Shown in pieces: positions 35,709-42,621 of a DNA stretch of 64,000 bases. Position 1 is the stretch's first letter; each line of letters begins with the position of its first letter. The position numbers and the translations under genes are program-made. The notes below the pieces were generated by a model. The model worked only from the letters and a program-made list of their open reading frames with translations, ran no database searches and was not told the origin of the DNA. Origin of the DNA: Actinomycetota bacterium (GTDB taxonomy: Bacteria > Actinomycetota > Acidimicrobiia > Acidimicrobiales > Ilumatobacteraceae); contig CANGIP010000001.1 of NCBI GenBank assembly GCA_947454105.1, forward strand, positions 310,001 through 374,000, given 5' to 3'.

Positions 35709-36497
35709 TCAGTCTCGCTTTGGTCGTTGAGTAAACACCGCAGAACGCTTATTCAAAAAGGCATCAATTCCCTCTTGAGCATCTGGAGCAGCTGCCGCAT
35801 CAGCCATCACATCAATTGCAAAGTCGTATGCCTGGTCTTGGGCCATATTGATTTGGTCGTAGAAAGTTTGCTTGCCAATCGCTTTAGACAAAATTGATCC
35901 GCGGGTCGCACGGGTGATCAGATCTAAAACTGCAACATCCAGTTGATCATCGGGAACGGCTCGATTGATGAGACCCCAATCGGCGGCAGTCTGTGCATCA
36001 ATGGCATCGCCAGTCATCGCCATTTCTAAGGCACGCTTACGACTTAAGTTGCGGGCCACTGCCACTAACGGCGTGTGACAAAACAATCCGCCCTTGCCAC
36101 CGGGAATCGCAAAGGCAGCTGACTCGGCCGCAATTGCTAGATCACATGTCGCAATTAATTGACAACCGGCAGCTGTAGCAAGTGCGTGCACTTTGGCAAT
36201 GACCGGTTGAGGAATCGCCTGCAACGTGTCCATCATGTCGGTGCAGATTTCAAAGATATGTCGGGTTTCATCGCTATCGGCCCCAGCCATGTCAGCAAAA
36301 TTATGGCCAGCAGAAAAGACCGGACCATTGGCTGCGATGATGACTCCATCGGCATCGCTGATTCCGATGTCTTGCAACGCACGGGTGATCTCAATCATCG
36401 TTTCCAGGGATAGCGAATTGCGCTTGTCGGGACGATTCAGCGTGAGAGTGGCGATCGCACCATCACGGGTGACAACGATGTTTTGAAAATCGCTCAT
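35709..36497 (-). CDS. Enoyl-CoA hydratase/isomerase family protein
   Basis: A 262-residue crotonase-fold protein from the ATG at 36497; an extension to 36572 overlaps the divergent VOC promoter. LNRPDKRNSLSLETM opens the fold. The oxyanion hole comes from FSAGHNFADMAG and from AAGCQLIATCDLAIA, and the later AIPGGKGGLFCHTP segment is typical. In the second catalytic region the usual Glu positions are not both evident, so hydratase, isomerase or another acyl-CoA activity are all possible. It is unusually close (one base) to the copper chaperone, so the copper genes may be co-transcribed with it. Confidence 0.85.
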   Translation of the reverse strand: MSDFQNIVVTRDGAIATLTLNRPDKRNSLSLETMIEITRALQDIGISDADGVIIAANGPVFSAGHNFADMAGADSDETRHIFEICTDMMDTLQAIPQPVIAKVHALATAAGCQLIATCDLAIAAESAAFAIPGGKGGLFCHTPLVAVARNLSRKRALEMAMTGDAIDAQTAADWGLINRAVPDDQLDVAVLDLITRATRGSILSKAIGKQTFYDQINMAQDQAYDFAIDVMADAAAAPDAQEGIDAFLNKRSAVFTQRPKRD

Positions 36498-36539
36498 GTT
36501 TCTAGTCTCGCACTCCCAACATTGCTCCACCACCTTGAC

Positions 36540-36555
36540 TACCGTGACTTCAATG
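36540..36555 (+). promoter_or_regulatory. Candidate leaderless promoter (TACCGT-N7-ATG)
   Basis: TACCGT at 36540-36545 lies seven bases before the ATG at 36553, with no Shine-Dalgarno. It is consistent with the leaderless pattern before several other genes here. Confidence 0.35.
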
Positions 36556-36963
36556 AAGCCCAAAATCAGCATTATCTGTCTTGGGGTCAGTGACCTCGAA
36601 AGGTCGCGGCTTTTCTACGAAGCACTCGGACTCAAGACTCATGATTTTGACCCCGCACAGAACGTGGTCTTCTTTGAGATGGAAGGTACTTGGCTTGAAC
36701 TCTTCTCGAGGTCCGAATTGGCCAAAGATGCCGGCGTCACTGACATTGGCGACACGACCTCAGGCTTTCGCGGAGTCACCATGGCCCACAACGAACCCAC
36801 CAAAGAGGGTGTCGGTCGGGTGATGGCGGAGGCGCTTGCCGCTGGGGCCAAACTCATCAAACAGCCAGAGGACGTGTTTTGGGGCGGCTATTCGGGATAT
36901 TTCGCCGACCCCAATGGCCACCTGTGGGAAGTTGCCTACAACCCCTACACCGACCTGACCTGA
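36553..36963 (+). CDS. VOC-family (glyoxalase/bleomycin-resistance fold) protein
   Basis: A 136-residue vicinal-oxygen-chelate protein. The first beta-alpha-beta unit has ISIICLGVSDLERSRLFYEALGLK. The second half ends in GYSGYFADPNGHLWEVAYNPY, the typical VOC terminus with a metal-ligand Glu. It belongs to the small uncharacterised glyoxalase-like group; a substrate cannot be assigned. The next feature is tRNA-Lys on the other strand. Confidence 0.85.
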   Translation: MKPKISIICLGVSDLERSRLFYEALGLKTHDFDPAQNVVFFEMEGTWLELFSRSELAKDAGVTDIGDTTSGFRGVTMAHNEPTKEGVGRVMAEALAAGAKLIKQPEDVFWGGYSGYFADPNGHLWEVAYNPYTDLT

Positions 36964-36968
36964 CAGAT

Positions 36969-37044
36969 TGGTGCGCCCTGAGGGGCTCGAACCCTCGACC
37001 AACGGATTAAAAGTCCGATGCTCTACCGACTGAGCTAAAGGCGC
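36969..37044 (-). tRNA. tRNA-Lys (anticodon TTT)
   Basis: A minus-strand cloverleaf of 76 bases. The acceptor GCGCCTT pairs with AGGGCGC (one T-G pair). The D arm has AGCTCAGTCGGTAGAGC. The anticodon stem CGGA/TCCG encloses CTTTTAA (anticodon TTT). The T arm is GAGGG-TTCGAGC-CCCTC. Discriminator A is followed by an encoded CCA at 36969-36971. Confidence 0.97.
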
Positions 37045-37194
37045 AATTGCCGTCCAGAGACCAATAACCCGAACTCACGACGACGATATGTGTCTTTGCA
37101 GGCTACCGACCAATTCGGCGGGGAACGCATTTGAACCGATATCCACGGACCGACTCAGATGCTCGTGAATAACGGCTTTCTGGGAATGATCAGG

Positions 37195-37223
37195 TTGACG
37201 AAAGATACCCTAGGGGGTATAGT
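37195..37223 (+). promoter_or_regulatory. Promoter with embedded CsoR-family operator, upstream of the persulfide dioxygenase-rhodanese gene
   Basis: The -35 TTGACG (37195-37200), a 17-base spacer and the -10 TATAGT (37218-37223) form a strong housekeeping-type promoter. ATACCCTAGGGGGTAT (37205-37220) fills the spacer and overlaps the -10. The right half AGGGGGTATAGT parallels AGGGGTACAGT at the csoR/cstR-like promoter 4.2 kb upstream, so both are probably controlled by that repressor. Confidence 0.8.
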
Positions 37224-37256
37224 TTGGGCTTGAGCCCAGTTCTCTCGCCCACCACT

Positions 37257-38981
37257 TTGTACTTCCAACAGTTCTATTTGGAATGTCTCTCGCATGCCAG
37301 CTATCTCATTGGAGATACGTCGACCGGCAAAGCAGTCGTTGTTGATCCTCAACGCGATATCTCTGAATACCTCGCTGAAGCCGAAGCCAATGGACTCACG
37401 ATCGGTCATGTTCTCGAGACCCATTTTCATGCTGACTTCTTGTCTGGCCACCTTGAACTCGCCGCAGCAACGGGCGCAACTATCGGTTACGGCCGAGCCG
37501 CCGAAGGACGACCTGAGTTTCCGATCACGACATACGCCCAAGGTGACACCATCCAACTCGGAGAAGTAGTTCTTGAGATCCTTGAAACACCGGGCCACAC
37601 TCCCGAATCAATCAGCATCGTCGTACGTCCAAATGGAATGGATAGTTCACCATTCGGAGTACTTACCGGAGACACCCTTTTCATCGGAGACGTCGGTCGA
37701 CCCGACCTCTTGGCTTCAATCGGTGTCACCGCCGATGAACTTGCTCGTCATCTGTACCACTCGCTACGCGAAAAACTGCTGACGCTTCCCGACACCACCA
37801 AAGTCTTTCCCGCACACGGAGCTGGTTCGGCCTGTGGAAAAAATCTCAGTACCGAAACTTCTTCCACCATCGGTGAACAACGTGTTTCTAATTACGCACT
37901 TGCCCCCATGAGTGAAAACGAATTCGTTGAAACTGTGACCGAGGGTCAGTCGGTTGCCCCGCTCTACTTCTTATACGCAGCGACCATGAATCAAAAGTCG
38001 CGTGAGTTACTCGATGAGGACACCCATGTCACGAAACTCACGATGAACGAGGCACTTGCTCATCAATCATCTGGTGCAGTTGTGATTGATGCCCGTACCG
38101 ATACCGAATTTGCTCAAGGTCATCTCGCAGGATCGGTCAATATCGGCTTAGGTGGGCGTTTCGCCGAATTCGCCGGCGAGGTCATGGTGGCCGGCACGCC
38201 CATCGTTCTTGTTGTCCCAGCTGGCCATGAATCAGAAGCAAAAATTCGTCTTGCGCGCATTGGGTTCGACAACGTTGTCGGAGTTCTCGACGACCCAACC
38301 CGTGCGTTTGTTGAAAATCCACAGCACGTAGAAACTGCGTCGCGGCTGAGTGCCGCTGAACTCATGACACGCACGGGCACGGTCAAAGATCTCGTGTTAA
38401 TAGATGTCCGCAATCCAGGCGAAGTATCTCTCGGAACAATCAAAGGTTCGTTGGCTATTTCGTTACCTTCACTTTTGAACCGTATTCCCGAATTAGATCC
38501 GACGAAGCCCACTGTGGTTTTTTGTGCCGGCGGATATCGCTCATCTATTGCACGAAGCCTTTTGCGCTCACATGGTTTTAAAGACGTCAGCGACATGGTT
38601 GGAGGCTTCACCGCATGGAATGCTCACTTGCACATGCAGTCGGCATCTCCAGCGGCCGAGCCAGCGATTGATGCCGATACTGTCGCAGCAAACAAAGATG
38701 CATTTATCTTCGACGTTCGTGAACTCCACGAATGGCAATCTGGTCATGTTGAAAACTCAATACACATGCCAATGGGAGACGTAGTTTCGCGAATCAGCGA
38801 GCTACCGAATGATCGCCAAATTGTGTGCATCTGCCGATCGGGAAATCGTTCAGGACGTGTCACTTCATACTTACGGCAACAAGGTATTGACTGTGTCAAT
38901 CTCACTGGTGGCGCTCAACAATGGTTGAGCGCAGGCCACCGTCTCATAAATCATGTTGGAAATGATGGCGTTGTAATCTGA
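37257..38981 (+). CDS. Persulfide dioxygenase-like metallo-beta-lactamase fused to three rhodanese domains
   Basis: About 574 residues from the TTG at 37257, which gives the usual YFQQFYLECLSHASYLIGD opening; TTG codons at 37224 and 37230 are alternatives. Residues 1-235 are an ETHE1-type dioxygenase with THFHADFLSGH, GHTPESIS, LTGDTLFIGDVGRPDL and PAHGAGSACG. Three rhodanese modules follow. The first lacks a catalytic Cys (LVVPAGHES), the second has FCAGGYRSS and the third CICRSGNRSGR. Persulfide dioxygenases oxidise glutathione- or other thiol persulfides to sulfite, and rhodaneses transfer sulfane sulfur. The CsoR-type operator in its promoter fits persulfide-induced expression. Confidence 0.9.
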   Translation: MYFQQFYLECLSHASYLIGDTSTGKAVVVDPQRDISEYLAEAEANGLTIGHVLETHFHADFLSGHLELAAATGATIGYGRAAEGRPEFPITTYAQGDTIQLGEVVLEILETPGHTPESISIVVRPNGMDSSPFGVLTGDTLFIGDVGRPDLLASIGVTADELARHLYHSLREKLLTLPDTTKVFPAHGAGSACGKNLSTETSSTIGEQRVSNYALAPMSENEFVETVTEGQSVAPLYFLYAATMNQKSRELLDEDTHVTKLTMNEALAHQSSGAVVIDARTDTEFAQGHLAGSVNIGLGGRFAEFAGEVMVAGTPIVLVVPAGHESEAKIRLARIGFDNVVGVLDDPTRAFVENPQHVETASRLSAAELMTRTGTVKDLVLIDVRNPGEVSLGTIKGSLAISLPSLLNRIPELDPTKPTVVFCAGGYRSSIARSLLRSHGFKDVSDMVGGFTAWNAHLHMQSASPAAEPAIDADTVAANKDAFIFDVRELHEWQSGHVENSIHMPMGDVVSRISELPNDRQIVCICRSGNRSGRVTSYLRQQGIDCVNLTGGAQQWLSAGHRLINHVGNDGVVI

Positions 38982-39032
38982 ACAACTCGTTGCTCACTTA
39001 TCAATCGCGATAAGTGTCAAGAAATCGCCAGG

Positions 39033-39080
39033 GACAATTGTCTAAGTCTCGTTACTTGCGATAAGCCGATGACAATTGTC
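39033..39080. promoter_or_regulatory. Pair of perfect GACAATTGTC palindromes
   Basis: GACAATTGTC occurs at 39033-39042 and again at 39071-39080, 38 bases apart. Each copy lies a short distance after a GCGATAAG string (39007 and 39059 regions). They sit in the 188-base gap before the LPATG surface protein, and a dimeric regulator would bind such sites. Confidence 0.5.
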
Positions 39081-39169
39081 AGTTCCCAACAACACTCTTC
39101 AAATCCATACTCCTGACTAGGCGTGAATTTCACGTCACTCGACATTCCGTCACTAGTCAAGGAGTCCTT

Positions 39170-40618
39170 ATGAAAATTTCGTCCGGCCCACTTTTTATGC
39201 GATTCGGGGTGACTTCGGCATTTCTATTCTCAGCAGTATTCGGCTCTGCACTGATTGCCTTTGGTAACAACGAATCATCAGTCAGTGCAGCAGCACTTAC
39301 GACAGGAACCATCAGCGCACGAGTAAGTGACCATATCGGAGTTGATGTCAACGGCGATCCCGTTGGCGATTCAACAACAAACTGTGTGCTTTACAAGCCA
39401 ACTGATACCGCCAGTTCTTCAGCATGGGTGACTTCACCAAACGAAGCAATTACGGCCCACGGCAAGGAGGACTCGAAGTGTCCGTCAACCTTGAAAACGT
39501 CCGAGCAAAGTGCCGTTGGAATTCGTCCTGCCGATGAAACTTCGTTTGTACCCGATGTGCCTTTCCTTCTTGGCAAGGTCACTCACTACAACAACCCCAT
39601 CGTGGCCGATCCTGAATATTGGACTGGCAATCTGGAAGTTCAGATGGATGGCTTTGACAATTCTCCCACCGTCAGCCTTCCCTGGTGGATGTGGGAAACA
39701 CCAAACCAAGCAGACCCATGTCCTAATGGATCAAACAAATATGGTTGTTACGACGAAATCAAATTTTCGTCGGTGATTGGTGATCAGATTGTTACGCAAA
39801 ACGGCATTGACTTCCGACTCTTCATTAAGGGTTTCGTTCCGGTTGATTCGGAATCAAATTGCCCGATGACAACTGATGCGGTTATCGAGAACGATTTCTG
39901 GACTGTTGAGAAGGCCAGTACTCGCGCTTGCTTGTACGCAGAACTCACACAGGTTCGTGAAGTAACAATCACAAAAACCATCGTCGGTAACAGTGACGAG
40001 GTTAATGCCCCGTCAGCTTCATTTGACTTCACGACAACGGGTTCGCTTGACGAGTCAGTCTGGATAGATGGAGCGTTCTCCCTGACACCAGCGTCAGACT
40101 CCAGCGAATCCACGATCCCGCGTGAAATCCTGAAAAGCGACATCGTTTCAATTACTGAAACCAGCCCCGAAGACTCCAAGTGGGAACTCAGCGAAATTAG
40201 CTGTACTGACTTTGATGCAAATGGAGATACTCGAGCACTGCCATCGGCAACTTACGACATGGAACTAGGAAAAGTGACCTTAACTGAGGTCGGTAGCCCG
40301 GACTTCATGTCAAACCCCGATATCAATTGCGAGTTTACGAATACCTATACTCCTCCTCCAACGACAACGACAACGTTGCCAGCAGCAACCACTACGACAA
40401 CCATTCCAGCTGCGACGACAACACTCCCAGCTGCGACGACAACGACCGTTGTTAAAGAAGTTGCCCAAGTAACTGTTGCTCCAACGACTACTGCCGCACC
40501 AATTCTGCCATTGGGATTGCCGGCTACTGGCCGTCAGACCGACTGGTCAACCCTGTTCGGATTGATCTTGTTGTTCGTGGGTGCCGGAGCGTTGATTTGG
40601 AAGCGTGCACTTAGTTAA
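39170..40618 (+). CDS. LPXTG-type cell-wall-anchored surface protein with choice-of-anchor-K-like domain
   Basis: 482 residues. A signal peptide (hydrophobic 12-33, cleavage near VSAAA) precedes an extracellular domain with FLLGKVTHYNNPI, the signature of choice-of-anchor-K domains, and paired Cys residues. A second beta domain (TITKTIVGNSDEVNAPSASF) resembles prealbumin-like surface modules. After a Thr/Pro/Ala-rich wall-spanning linker come the sortase motif LPATG, a membrane helix and a basic tail (WKRALS). A sortase would anchor it to peptidoglycan; none is encoded in this window. Two GACAATTGTC palindromes lie upstream and a strong hairpin follows. Confidence 0.85.
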   Translation: MKISSGPLFMRFGVTSAFLFSAVFGSALIAFGNNESSVSAAALTTGTISARVSDHIGVDVNGDPVGDSTTNCVLYKPTDTASSSAWVTSPNEAITAHGKEDSKCPSTLKTSEQSAVGIRPADETSFVPDVPFLLGKVTHYNNPIVADPEYWTGNLEVQMDGFDNSPTVSLPWWMWETPNQADPCPNGSNKYGCYDEIKFSSVIGDQIVTQNGIDFRLFIKGFVPVDSESNCPMTTDAVIENDFWTVEKASTRACLYAELTQVREVTITKTIVGNSDEVNAPSASFDFTTTGSLDESVWIDGAFSLTPASDSSESTIPREILKSDIVSITETSPEDSKWELSEISCTDFDANGDTRALPSATYDMELGKVTLTEVGSPDFMSNPDINCEFTNTYTPPPTTTTTLPAATTTTTIPAATTTLPAATTTTVVKEVAQVTVAPTTTAAPILPLGLPATGRQTDWSTLFGLILLFVGAGALIWKRALS

Positions 40619-40649
40619 GTCATTCCATTAGTAATCACGTTTGTTGCTT

Positions 40650-40679
40650 GAGCCCCTGATGATTTCTCATCAGGGGCTC
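40650..40679 (+). terminator. Hairpin terminator after the LPATG surface protein
   Basis: GAGCCCCTGATGA and TCATCAGGGGCTC pair perfectly over 13 bases around the loop TTTC. Only a short AT-rich run (ATTTAT) follows. It lies 32 bases after the stop codon. Confidence 0.8.
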
Positions 40680-40739
40680 ATTTATGCCAGCCGTCACCGC
40701 TCGTGATAAATCCCAGAGAAAAATGTGGCAATATCAAGC

Positions 40740-41696
40740 ATGGCTCAACCACTAGATATTCGCCCACTGCTTGACCCTGAGATCTCTGCACTCTTGGCAG
40801 CGTCACCCGTCGACATTGGCGCAGCTCTCGGTTCTCTCACTAATGAATCGGTTGTCGAGATTCGAGCCATGTTTGGAGCGACTCCCCCGCCACCATTGTC
40901 TGACTCAGTTGAGCGAACTGATTATCCGGTACCTGGCCGAGATGGTGTCACTGTTCGAGTTCATCGACCAAAGAACATCACGGGTAGTCGGCCCTGCGTG
41001 TACTGGATGCATGGTGGCGGTCTTGTCATTGGCGACAACAAGATGGACGACGCACGTTTCGATAGTTGGTGCAACACATATGGCATCGTTGGAGTTTCGG
41101 TTGATTATCGGTTAGCCCCAGAGCATCCGTACCCAACTCCACTCGAAGATTGCTACGCGGGTTTGGCTTGGGTATTTGCACAAGCAGGTGAACTTGGCAT
41201 TGATACAAACCGTCTCGGCATTGGTGGCGCAAGTGCCGGTGCCGGACTTGCTGCAGGACTTGCACTACTCGCCCGAGATCGAGGCGAATACTTAGTGGCG
41301 TTTCAACTGTTGATCTATCCAATGATTGATGACCGGCAAGTCACAGTTTCAAGCACATGGTCTGATCCCATTTGGTCAAGTTCAGCCAACACCTTTGGCT
41401 GGACTGCATACCTTGGTGCAAAAAAGGGAACTGCAGATGTTGAACCATATGCAGCCGCTTCACGTGCAACCAATCTTGTGGGACTTCCCTCCACTTTGAT
41501 TGCGGTCGGTGCACTAGATGGATTCTCGGATGAAGACATCGATTACGCCGTACGTCTGCGTCACGCTGGAGTCAAAACCGAATTACATGTGTATCCAGGC
41601 GCTCCCCATGCCTTTGATACTTTCGGCGACTTCACCGCAGTGTCACGCCAAGCCAATCGTGACATAGATGAATGGCTCGAGCGCCACATTCAGTAA
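40740..41696 (+). CDS. Alpha/beta hydrolase-3 (hormone-sensitive-lipase family) esterase
   Basis: 318 residues from the ATG at 40740 (a GTG at 40725 is an alternative). The oxyanion-hole motif is MHGGGLVIGD, the nucleophile elbow GGASAGAGLA, the acid lies near VGALDGFSDED and the histidine in YPGAPHAFDTF. This is the classical HSL-type order for hydrolysis of short-chain esters. DYRLAPEHPYPTPLEDC is also diagnostic. It is not part of an operon: a terminator precedes it and the next gene is convergent. Confidence 0.92.
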   Translation: MAQPLDIRPLLDPEISALLAASPVDIGAALGSLTNESVVEIRAMFGATPPPPLSDSVERTDYPVPGRDGVTVRVHRPKNITGSRPCVYWMHGGGLVIGDNKMDDARFDSWCNTYGIVGVSVDYRLAPEHPYPTPLEDCYAGLAWVFAQAGELGIDTNRLGIGGASAGAGLAAGLALLARDRGEYLVAFQLLIYPMIDDRQVTVSSTWSDPIWSSSANTFGWTAYLGAKKGTADVEPYAAASRATNLVGLPSTLIAVGALDGFSDEDIDYAVRLRHAGVKTELHVYPGAPHAFDTFGDFTAVSRQANRDIDEWLERHIQ

Positions 41697-41717
41697 CAAG
41701 TTGTCGCTGAGAGAAAA

Positions 41718-42065
41718 TCACTCAGTCGAAAGACGATACAAAGCTTCTTCCCACAGGCTGGCATGAGAGATTTGCCAAATTGGGACTGGGGCTACTTTGA
41801 GAAATAATTCAGCTTGATCAACCGCCTGCCTAATGAGATGTGTTTGAACAACCTTTCGGATACTTCCAATCGCTAAAACGGCATACGAGCGGATGAGAAG
41901 TTCTTCATCACGAAACAGATCAAATAACTGCTGCGCTGCATCGGCAATAGTTGCTGAATCACAACCTTCAAGTTGCTCCATCAAAATGTCGGTGACATCA
42001 CCACCGAAATCATGAACATTTCTGGGCCACACTTGACCGTCAAGAATATTGCGGACATCCAACAT
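41718..42065 (-). CDS. Hypothetical helical protein (HEAT-like)
   Basis: About 115 residues from the ATG at 42065; an in-frame start at 42095 is less likely. It has no recognised domain. The sequence is helical and amphipathic (DAAQQLFDLFRDEELLIRSYAVLAIGSIRKVV), with the spacing of HEAT/armadillo repeats, suggesting protein binding. The C-terminal WQISHASLWEEALYRLSTE is aromatic. It shares a 114-base divergent promoter region with the membrane-protein gene. Confidence 0.6.
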   Translation of the reverse strand: MLDVRNILDGQVWPRNVHDFGGDVTDILMEQLEGCDSATIADAAQQLFDLFRDEELLIRSYAVLAIGSIRKVVQTHLIRQAVDQAELFLKVAPVPIWQISHASLWEEALYRLSTE

Positions 42066-42167
42066 TATGAAGAACAATTCCCCATACGGGCACAAAAATC
42101 AATCTCGGCGCTTTCGGTCACAGCGCGATTCTAAGTGCTCGGCATCTCATGAATTGTGAACCACAAG

Positions 42168-42182
42168 TACGGTTTAACCATG
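42168..42182 (+). promoter_or_regulatory. Candidate leaderless promoter (TACGGT-N6-ATG)
   Basis: TACGGT at 42168-42173 precedes the ATG at 42180 by six bases. ACAAGTACGGTTTAACCATG here and ACAAGTACGGTCTAACCATG at 30431-30450 differ by one base, although the genes they serve are unrelated. Confidence 0.45.
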
Positions 42183-42617
42183 AGCGAAATCACTTTGCTA
42201 GCAAATGCCGCAAGCACACTGTTTATGGTCGGGCTCATTTGGTTTGTCCAACGCGTCCATTATCCATTGCTCAGTCATGTGGACGTTGACCAACAGATCT
42301 CTGTCGGTGCCGAACACCAACGCCGAACAGGTCAAGTAGTGGGGCTACCGATGGCGGTTGAAGGTGTGAGTACTCTCGTGCTGCTCGTTGATCAACCCGA
42401 TCAAGTTTTGTGGTGGTTGCCGTGGATCGGTGCGATTCTTTTGGCGATTTCGTTGGGGTCAACGGTTTTTCTCTCGGTTCCGTTGCATCAAAAAATGGTG
42501 AGTCAACCAAATACCGAGATTGGCAGAAAGCTCGTTGCAACCAATTGGCCTCGAACTATTTCTTGGACCCTGCGAGGCGTCATATGCATTGCAATGTGTG
42601 CCCAAGTGATGCAATAA
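42180..42617 (+). CDS. Conserved four-helix membrane protein
   Basis: 145 residues with about four membrane helices (LANAASTLFMVGLIWFVQ, VVGLPMAVEGVSTLVLLV, LPWIGAILLAISLGSTVF, ISWTLRGVICIAMCAQV). A conserved-looking segment, HYPLLSHV with a later VPLHQKM, recalls a family of small bacterial integral membrane proteins (DUF1772-like in size). The function is unknown. The ATG at 42180 has a leaderless promoter motif. The convergent ABC transporter gene begins five bases after the stop. Confidence 0.65.
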   Translation: MSEITLLANAASTLFMVGLIWFVQRVHYPLLSHVDVDQQISVGAEHQRRTGQVVGLPMAVEGVSTLVLLVDQPDQVLWWLPWIGAILLAISLGSTVFLSVPLHQKMVSQPNTEIGRKLVATNWPRTISWTLRGVICIAMCAQVMQ

Positions 42618-42621
42618 AAGC

